Shown piece by piece: positions 30,983-36,985 of a stretch of DNA of 36,985 bases. Below the pieces are notes generated by a model, which was not told the DNA's origin, did no database searches, and saw only the letters and a program-made list of their open reading frames with translations. The translations under genes were made by a program, and so were the position numbers. This DNA is from an uncultured Bacilli bacterium (GTDB lineage: Bacteria; Bacillota_I; Bacilli_A; RF39; UBA660). The stretch's first letter is position 1, and each line of letters begins with the position of its first letter. The stretch lies in the NCBI GenBank assembly GCA_947624145.1, contig CANQIU010000004.1:1-36985 (forward strand), in the 5' to 3' direction.

Positions 30983-31771
30983 ATGAGCGAAGCTAATTTA
31001 GAAGAAGTAAAAAGAATTAAAAAAGCCATTGAAGAAGTTGATATGCGTCTTAAAACACTTGTGACATCTGATAGCGTTAGTATCGTGGAAGTTAAAGATT
31101 TAAGAAATAAAAAAGAAGAATTAGAGAATAAATTAAAAGAATTAACTTCTTTAGAAGAATATCAAAGAATTATGGAAAATAGAGATTATTTGATTGAATT
31201 TGCGAACCATGAAAATGAAGAATTAAGAAAACTACAAGAAAAAGAAGATGAGGAAGTAGCCGCGGCTATAGCCTCTTTAAGTACCGGATCATTTTCCAAA
31301 CCAGCTGCCAAAGATGCACCTGTGCCTTTAGAAAACACGCAGCCAATTGATTTTGCTCAAGAATTTTATCAAGAAAAAGCTAAGAATAATGGTAATAAAA
31401 ATAAAAATGAATTAATTAAAAAGATGCGTGATTATATTGTTAAAACTTATTGTAATAGTCTCCTTCATCCTACTTTAGATGAAAACTGTGAAGTAGTCTT
31501 AGGTTTTGATGGCAAAGATAATATTAAATTTAATAAAAAGTTATTAGAAGCAGGTTATGATACTATTAGACAATTATTTAATCTTACGGCTGGTTCCACA
31601 ATCGATAAAATGGGCTTATTTTATGATGGCAGGCCTTGGGCTCATAATCTCCAAGAAATTCGGATGCTTAAAGCTTTAGCTTCTGCTTATGGTCTTATTC
31701 AAGAAGAAAATTTAACAACTACTAGTAAGCTTATTGAAATTACCGAAGAAAGTGAAGAAAAACATCGTTAA
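30983..31771 (+). CDS. Hypothetical protein, N-terminal coiled coil
   Basis: Good RBS (agaaggt) and intact ORF; coiled-coil-like N-terminus; no family recognised. Confidence 0.65.
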   Translation: MSEANLEEVKRIKKAIEEVDMRLKTLVTSDSVSIVEVKDLRNKKEELENKLKELTSLEEYQRIMENRDYLIEFANHENEELRKLQEKEDEEVAAAIASLSTGSFSKPAAKDAPVPLENTQPIDFAQEFYQEKAKNNGNKNKNELIKKMRDYIVKTYCNSLLHPTLDENCEVVLGFDGKDNIKFNKKLLEAGYDTIRQLFNLTAGSTIDKMGLFYDGRPWAHNLQEIRMLKALASAYGLIQEENLTTTSKLIEITEESEEKHR

Positions 31772-32991
31772 GATGGTTTTTTTAAGCTTTCAATAGCCTT
31801 CATAACAGCTATTTTGCCATATTCATAGGTTAAACTTCCTTGAAGATAAATAACATATGGTTCTTTAACCGGGCCATCACAAGAAAGCTCAATAGAAGAG
31901 CCTTGGGTAAAAGAACCAGAGGCCATAATAATCTTATCTTTATAACCTGGCATATCAACTGGTTCTAAATAGGCATGGGCATCTATCGCGGATGATGCTT
32001 GAATACTTCTTACAAAAGAAAGCAAATTATCTTCATTTTCTAAATAGATTAATTCTACAATGTCAGCTCTTTCTTCGTTCCAAGCCGGATCACATTTAAA
32101 ACCTTTTTCAGCTAATAAGAAACTCGCTAAAACCACTGTTTTTAAAGCACTAGCAACAACACTTGGGGCTAAATATAAACCTTTTAAAATATTTTTATTA
32201 GCTCCTAAGGATGGTCCTACTTCTTTAGCTTCCCCTACTACATTTAATCTCTCACTACATAAATTTACTAAATCTTTTTTCCCAACAATATAGGCTCCAT
32301 TCTCAGCAATACCACCCCCTAAGTTTTTAATTAGGGAGCCTACGACTAAATCGGCTCCTACTTCGCTTGGTTCTTTTCTACTAACAAATTCACAATAACA
32401 ATTATCCACCATAACAATAATATTTTCATTAATCTCTTTAATTAGTTTAATAACGATTTCGAGTTTTTTAATGGTTAAGCTTTTTCTTAAACTATAGCCT
32501 CTTGATCTTTGAATTTCAATCATTTTAACGGGATTATTTAATAAATATTCTTTTATTTTAGCATAATCAAAATCATCATCTTTTAAATCAATTTGGGCAT
32601 AATTTATCCCAAAGACTTTTAAAGAACTTGGATTATCATCAAAACCAATAATAGAATCAAGAGTATCATATGGTTTACCCGTAATAGATAAAAGAGTATC
32701 ACCTGGCCGCAAAATGCCAAAAAAAGCTGTTTGGAGCGCATGGGTTCCGGAGATAAATTGATTGCGAACTAGGGCATCTTCTGTTTTAAAGATATCCGCA
32801 TAAATACTCTCAATTTTATCTCTTCCTAAGTCTCCATAACCATAACCAGTGGAAGAAGCAAAATCGGCTTCACTAACCTTATATTTATGAAATGCATCTA
32901 AGACTTTTTGACTATTTAATAAAGCTATATCCTCAATATTTTTAAATACTTCTTGTAACTTATCTTCCTTAATCATAATATCCTCCATCAA
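31768..32991 (-). CDS. Methionine gamma-lyase-like PLP enzyme (aluminium-resistance protein family)
   Basis: FASSTGYGYGDLGRDKIESIYADIFKTEDALVRNQFISGTHAL...GSLIKNLGGGIA. Confidence 0.9.
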   Translation of the reverse strand: MMEDIMIKEDKLQEVFKNIEDIALLNSQKVLDAFHKYKVSEADFASSTGYGYGDLGRDKIESIYADIFKTEDALVRNQFISGTHALQTAFFGILRPGDTLLSITGKPYDTLDSIIGFDDNPSSLKVFGINYAQIDLKDDDFDYAKIKEYLLNNPVKMIEIQRSRGYSLRKSLTIKKLEIVIKLIKEINENIIVMVDNCYCEFVSRKEPSEVGADLVVGSLIKNLGGGIAENGAYIVGKKDLVNLCSERLNVVGEAKEVGPSLGANKNILKGLYLAPSVVASALKTVVLASFLLAEKGFKCDPAWNEERADIVELIYLENEDNLLSFVRSIQASSAIDAHAYLEPVDMPGYKDKIIMASGSFTQGSSIELSCDGPVKEPYVIYLQGSLTYEYGKIAVMKAIESLKKPS

Positions 32992-33688
32992 CTTTTAAAA
33001 CTGTATCATTAATATAACTTGCTTCATTACTAGCTAAAAAATAAACGGCATTAGCTATTTCTTCAATCGATGCAAATCTATGCAATAATGATTTATTTAA
33101 AATTTCTTCTTTGAAACTGGCACTTAAATCTTGATTCATATCGGTTTCTACCCAACCTGGACAAAGACAATTAACCCGAATATCAGGAGCTAGGCTTAAA
33201 GCAAAACTATGCGTAAGTGAAACAACGCCCGCTTTGGATGCATCATAATCAACGCTTTCGGGATAAGTATGCTTAAATATACTATTTGAGGCAATATTAA
33301 TAATAGATCCTTCGGCCATTAAACAAGAGGCATACTTAGAAACTAAAAATGTTCCTAGTAAATTAGTATCAATTACTTTTTTAAAATCTAAAGCACTTTT
33401 ATCTTGAATATCTTGATCTAGACTAATTCCCGCATTATTGACTAAACAATCTAATCTTTTGATCTTTTCTAAATTTAACTTTACTTCTTCTTCTTTAGAT
33501 ACATCAAACTTAAGCAAGATTACTTTAACCCCATACTTTTCTTCTAATTCTTTCTTTTTTTCTAAAGCTAAGGCATCATTATGTAAATAATTTAAATAAA
33601 TATTATAATTTTTCGAAGCAAACTTTTCAGCAATAGAAGCCCCAATACCTTTAGATGCTCCTGTAATTAAAACCCACTTATCCATCAA
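32969..33688 (-). CDS. SDR-family oxidoreductase (FabG-like)
   Basis: VLITGASKGIGASIAEKFA, LVNNAGIS, YDASKAGVVSLT, RVNCLCPGWVETDM. Confidence 0.93.
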   Translation of the reverse strand: MMDKWVLITGASKGIGASIAEKFASKNYNIYLNYLHNDALALEKKKELEEKYGVKVILLKFDVSKEEEVKLNLEKIKRLDCLVNNAGISLDQDIQDKSALDFKKVIDTNLLGTFLVSKYASCLMAEGSIINIASNSIFKHTYPESVDYDASKAGVVSLTHSFALSLAPDIRVNCLCPGWVETDMNQDLSASFKEEILNKSLLHRFASIEEIANAVYFLASNEASYINDTVLKVDGGYYD

Positions 33689-33724
33689 AAATCACCATAT
33701 TCATTATAAACGTTTTTATTTAAA

Positions 33725-34891
33725 CTATAAAGCTTTTATTTCTCGATTCGTTTTATTTATTTTATTTTCAATATTAACTCTTTGAACAACAAATAACATA
33801 ATAACTACATTAACCGTATAACTTCCCCCATAACTTAAAAGAGGTAAAGGAACGCCCGTTAAAGGAATTAAAGCAAGGATACCTAATAAATTAATTAAAA
33901 TATGCAAAGTTAAATACCAAAATGTGCCATAAGCTAAGATACTACAACGTAATGTTTCGCTTTCTTTAGCTATTTTTAAAATTCGAAATAACATAAACAT
34001 ATAACCTAAGATAACAATAACGCCTGTAACTAAACCAAGTTCTTCTACAATAATTGGAAAAATAAAGTCGGTATGACTTTCGGGTAAATATAAATATTTT
34101 TGGGTCGAATTACCTAGACCTACTCCAAATAAGCCCCCATGATTAATGGCAATTAAGCCATTACAAACTTGATAACCAGTAACTTCCGTATATCTTTGGC
34201 AAGGATTTTTAAAATTAAGCCGATCTAGTTGCATCTTATTTAAAATACTTCCTCCCATATAAACTAAAGCCACTACCCCAATAACAACAGCTAGACCAAT
34301 TATTTTAATTACTTTTAATATATTATTTTTAACGGCTGGAATACTTATAAAAATTAGAAAAACTATTCCTGCCACAATGACCGCGCTACCTAAATCTGGT
34401 TGCATAATGATAAGACCAGAGATAATTGCCCCAAAGCCTAAAGGAATTAAATAAGCATAAATATTTTTTACTTTTCTTTTTTGTAATGTATTATAAAAAC
34501 AAGCGGAAAAAATAATTAAAACTGTTTTTGCAAATTCACTTGGTTGCAAACTAAAAAAACCTAAATCATACCAACTTATAGCGGGTCCCGTATGTTTTAT
34601 AAGACGACTTTTAACAAAAAGCAAAGCTAAAGAAGCAATTATGCCAAGAACTAATGGCCATGATAAAGCACTATATCTTTTAGTTGGTAAAGGTAAAATA
34701 ATTAAAAAACCAACAACTATCGCGGCACTAATAAAGATTGCTTGCTTTAAGAAAAAATAATAAGTTGGAACATCATATCTAATAACCGTGGATACACTAG
34801 AAGCACTATATATCATAATTAAACCAAATATACTAAATAAAAGCATCATTATAAATAATGGTATATCCATTTTAGAAATTAACTTGCGCAT
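33725..34891 (-). CDS. ftsW: FtsW/RodA/SpoVE-family peptidoglycan glycosyltransferase
   Basis: LQPSEFAKT, PDLGSAVI, ESHTDFIFPIIVEELGLV, PLTGVPLPLLSYGGS. Confidence 0.95.
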   Translation of the reverse strand: MRKLISKMDIPLFIMMLLFSIFGLIMIYSASSVSTVIRYDVPTYYFFLKQAIFISAAIVVGFLIILPLPTKRYSALSWPLVLGIIASLALLFVKSRLIKHTGPAISWYDLGFFSLQPSEFAKTVLIIFSACFYNTLQKRKVKNIYAYLIPLGFGAIISGLIIMQPDLGSAVIVAGIVFLIFISIPAVKNNILKVIKIIGLAVVIGVVALVYMGGSILNKMQLDRLNFKNPCQRYTEVTGYQVCNGLIAINHGGLFGVGLGNSTQKYLYLPESHTDFIFPIIVEELGLVTGVIVILGYMFMLFRILKIAKESETLRCSILAYGTFWYLTLHILINLLGILALIPLTGVPLPLLSYGGSYTVNVVIMLFVVQRVNIENKINKTNREIKAL

Positions 34892-35026
34892 AATTATTCT
34901 CCTACTTAAAATTGTATCATATATTAGTTAAAAAACTAGATATTTTAAAAAAATTAGGTATTTTTAATGTCAAAAATTGACATATTTTAGTATATTATAT
35001 TAGATACATAAAGGAGGTATAATAAT

Positions 35027-35221
35027 ATGTATTATTACGGAAATAACGGTTACTATGGTGGCGGTTATGGCGCAAATCCTTGCTGTGGTGGTCAAACCGG
35101 CGGATATGCAGGATACACAAGTGGATATGGCTTTGGCGCTGCTATTTGGATAGTTTTATTTATTTTACTTGTTATAATCCTTGGTGCTGGCTGGGGCTGG
35201 AATAACAACAATAATAACTAA
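35027..35221 (+). CDS. Small Gly/Tyr-rich single-TM protein, YjcZ-like
   Basis: MYYYGNNGYYGGGYGANPCCGGQTGGYAGYTSGYGFGAAIWIVLFILLVIILGAGWGWNNNNNN; strong RBS aaaggaggt. Confidence 0.75.
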   Translation: MYYYGNNGYYGGGYGANPCCGGQTGGYAGYTSGYGFGAAIWIVLFILLVIILGAGWGWNNNNNN

Positions 35222-35250
35222 TAAAAAGGAAGCAAGATACTTCCTTTTTT

Positions 35251-35355
35251 CTTTTTCCACTCCCTAGTAACGCCGGGAATCACGACTTTTTCCACTCCCT
35301 AGTAATGCCGGGAATCACAACTTTTTCCACTCCCTAGTAACGCCGAGAATCACGT
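35251..35355. repeat. Three tandem 35-bp repeats (ctttttccactccctagtaacgccgggaatcacga)
   Basis: Units at 35251-35285, 35286-35320 and 35321-35355; near-identical and contiguous. Confidence 0.97.
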
Positions 35356-35388
35356 CTTTTTCTAACATTAATTATATTAAATATATTA

Positions 35389-36195
35389 TTATTTGTCAAA
35401 TTTTCTAATTCTACTTCTTAAGTTTATTGCTTCTTGATAATATCTTTTAACTCTTACTTGTTCTATATTATCATTATTTAGCCTATATCCTTTTTCTCTT
35501 AACATAATATTTATAATTTCATATAAAAGCATTATTGTTTCATCATCATAATTATATCCTAAAAAGTCTATAATATCACTAGGCATCGGTCTTAGATTAT
35601 TATAAATACAATAATCTAAGTGATCACTTATTTTTAATAATATCTTTTTTAAATATTCATATATATTAATCGTATTTATCTTTAATCTTAAAAAATGATA
35701 TTTTAACTTATAATAATCTTCTATTCTTAAACCTAAAAACTTAAGATAAGCTAATAAAGCTAAATAATCTTTATTTTCTTGGGTTTCTTCTACTTCTTTA
35801 TTATTAACAAAAGTCTTAAGACTATGACCATGATTGACTGGTATTATTTCGACCTTTTTATTGATATCCATTATATTTTGTAATGTATATCTAAAAAAAG
35901 GATAATAAAACCAATCAGGAACATGAATGATATCATTAATTGTTTTTTTAGTATAAGATTCATAATTTTCTTGTAAAAATCTGTTATAGATTGATTCTTT
36001 TTCTTTCCAATAAAATGTTTCCATACTTATTATATTATAATTTTTATCTAATAAAATATAGATATCATCTCTAAAAGCCTTTAAAACAATAATATAATCG
36101 TTATTTATATATTGGATATCCAAACTTTCTGGTTCTAAACCAAATTCATTACATTTTTTTCTAAATTCTAAATCATTAATTATTTGTTCTTTCAT
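35389..36195 (-). CDS. Hypothetical protein
   Basis: Intact ORF from MKEQIINDLEFRKKCNEFGLEPE...; start at 36195 preferred. Confidence 0.6.
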   Translation of the reverse strand: MKEQIINDLEFRKKCNEFGLEPESLDIQYINNDYIIVLKAFRDDIYILLDKNYNIISMETFYWKEKESIYNRFLQENYESYTKKTINDIIHVPDWFYYPFFRYTLQNIMDINKKVEIIPVNHGHSLKTFVNNKEVEETQENKDYLALLAYLKFLGLRIEDYYKLKYHFLRLKINTINIYEYLKKILLKISDHLDYCIYNNLRPMPSDIIDFLGYNYDDETIMLLYEIINIMLREKGYRLNNDNIEQVRVKRYYQEAINLRSRIRKFDK

Positions 36196-36284
36196 TATAA
36201 CCTCACATTTACATATTATATAATAGATAAGATTATTTTGCAATTTACTTATTTTTTTGCTAAAATAATTAACAGGTGGTAATA

Positions 36285-36836
36285 ATGAAGGTTCCAAATC
36301 TAGTAATTTTAGATGAAAAAAATAAAGTATTACATCAAGTAAGTAAAGAAGTTACTTTTCCGGTTAGTAAGGATATTCAAAAATTATGTCAGGATATGCT
36401 CACTTATTTAAAACTAAGTCAAAATGAAAAGATTGCTGAAGAAAATAATTTAAGAGCGGGAATGGGACTAGCTTTAGTACAATTGGGGATATTAAAAAGA
36501 ATCTTTGTTATTGCTTATGAACATGAAGATAAAACTTTTGAAGAACATATTATTATTAATCCGAAAATTATAAGTCAAAGTGAAGAATTAATTTATGTTG
36601 GTGAGGGGGAAGGTTGTTTATCCGTTAATAGAGAGGTCGAAGGTATTGTTCCCAGATGTGCAAGAATTACAGTGGAATATTATGACTTTGAAGGAAATAA
36701 AAAACAAGTAAGAGTAAGAGAAGATATAGCTATAGCTTTCCAACATGAAATAGATCATTTAAATGGAATCTTATTTACAGATAAAATAGATAAGAAAAAT
36801 CCATATAAAGATGCAAATAAAATGCGAGAAATATAA
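36285..36836 (+). CDS. def: Peptide deformylase
   Basis: GMGLALVQLGI, GEGCLSVNREVEG, QHEIDHLNGILFTD. Confidence 0.95.
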   Translation: MKVPNLVILDEKNKVLHQVSKEVTFPVSKDIQKLCQDMLTYLKLSQNEKIAEENNLRAGMGLALVQLGILKRIFVIAYEHEDKTFEEHIIINPKIISQSEELIYVGEGEGCLSVNREVEGIVPRCARITVEYYDFEGNKKQVRVREDIAIAFQHEIDHLNGILFTDKIDKKNPYKDANKMREI

Positions 36837-36870
36837 AACATTGTTGAGATAAAATTCAACAATGTTTTTA
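36837..36870 (+). terminator. Rho-independent terminator of def
   Basis: aacattgttga-gataaaat-tcaacaatgtttttatt. Confidence 0.85.
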
Positions 36871-36920
36871 TTATGTACAATATTTATCTATATTATTAAC
36901 AGATTTATTGACCTTTTTAG

Positions 36921-36960
36921 CTTAACTGTGTCTGAAGAGACATATGTTAAGTTTTTTTTG
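36921..36960 (+). terminator. Conserved hairpin repeat copy C followed by T8, in front of the next gene's RBS
   Basis: cttaactgtgtct-gaag-agacatatgttaag-tttttttt; ATG at 36983 follows aaaggagg. Confidence 0.75.
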
Positions 36961-36985
36961 TTTAAAGGAGGTCGTTTATTTTATG

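Noticed and set aside
35251-35355. CRISPR array interpretation of the 35-bp repeats
   Set aside because: The units are directly contiguous with no spacers, and no cas genes are present.

Overview
This is a 37 kb, very AT-rich window from a low-GC Firmicutes/Bacilli-like chromosome. A walled, uncultured gut lineage is my inference, based on ftsW plus the gene style. The core is ordinary housekeeping: dnaG-rpoD-trmK, a PulF/ComGB protein with a prepilin peptidase, mnmA, hrcA-grpE-dnaK-(pepF)-dnaJ, a PfkB kinase, an SDR with a methionine gamma-lyase-like enzyme, ftsW and def. The accessory material is more interesting. (1) The left edge carries the C-terminus of a surface protein. It contains a sharply GC-rich block in which the non-conserved codons are all NNC/NNT, as expected of a diversity-generating-retroelement (DGR) variable region; no RT or template repeat lies in the window. 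(2) A 2.4-kb-class giant membrane-anchored M26 (ZmpB/IgA1-protease-like) metalloprotease has cohesin-like, dockerin-like and GLUG modules. (3) A ~300 bp foldback, MITE-like element abuts the promoter of that protease. (4) A conserved hairpin occurs near both ends of the window. (5) A reduced RnfC/RnfD pair lies between two copies of the same surface-protein tail, next to a frameshifted XRE regulator. (6) Two CIRCE-like operators bracket a perfect sigma-A promoter at hrcA. (7) Three perfect-period 35-bp tandem repeats are present. (8) Two small proteins are missing from the ORF track. No tRNA, rRNA, CRISPR array or intact transposase was recognised.
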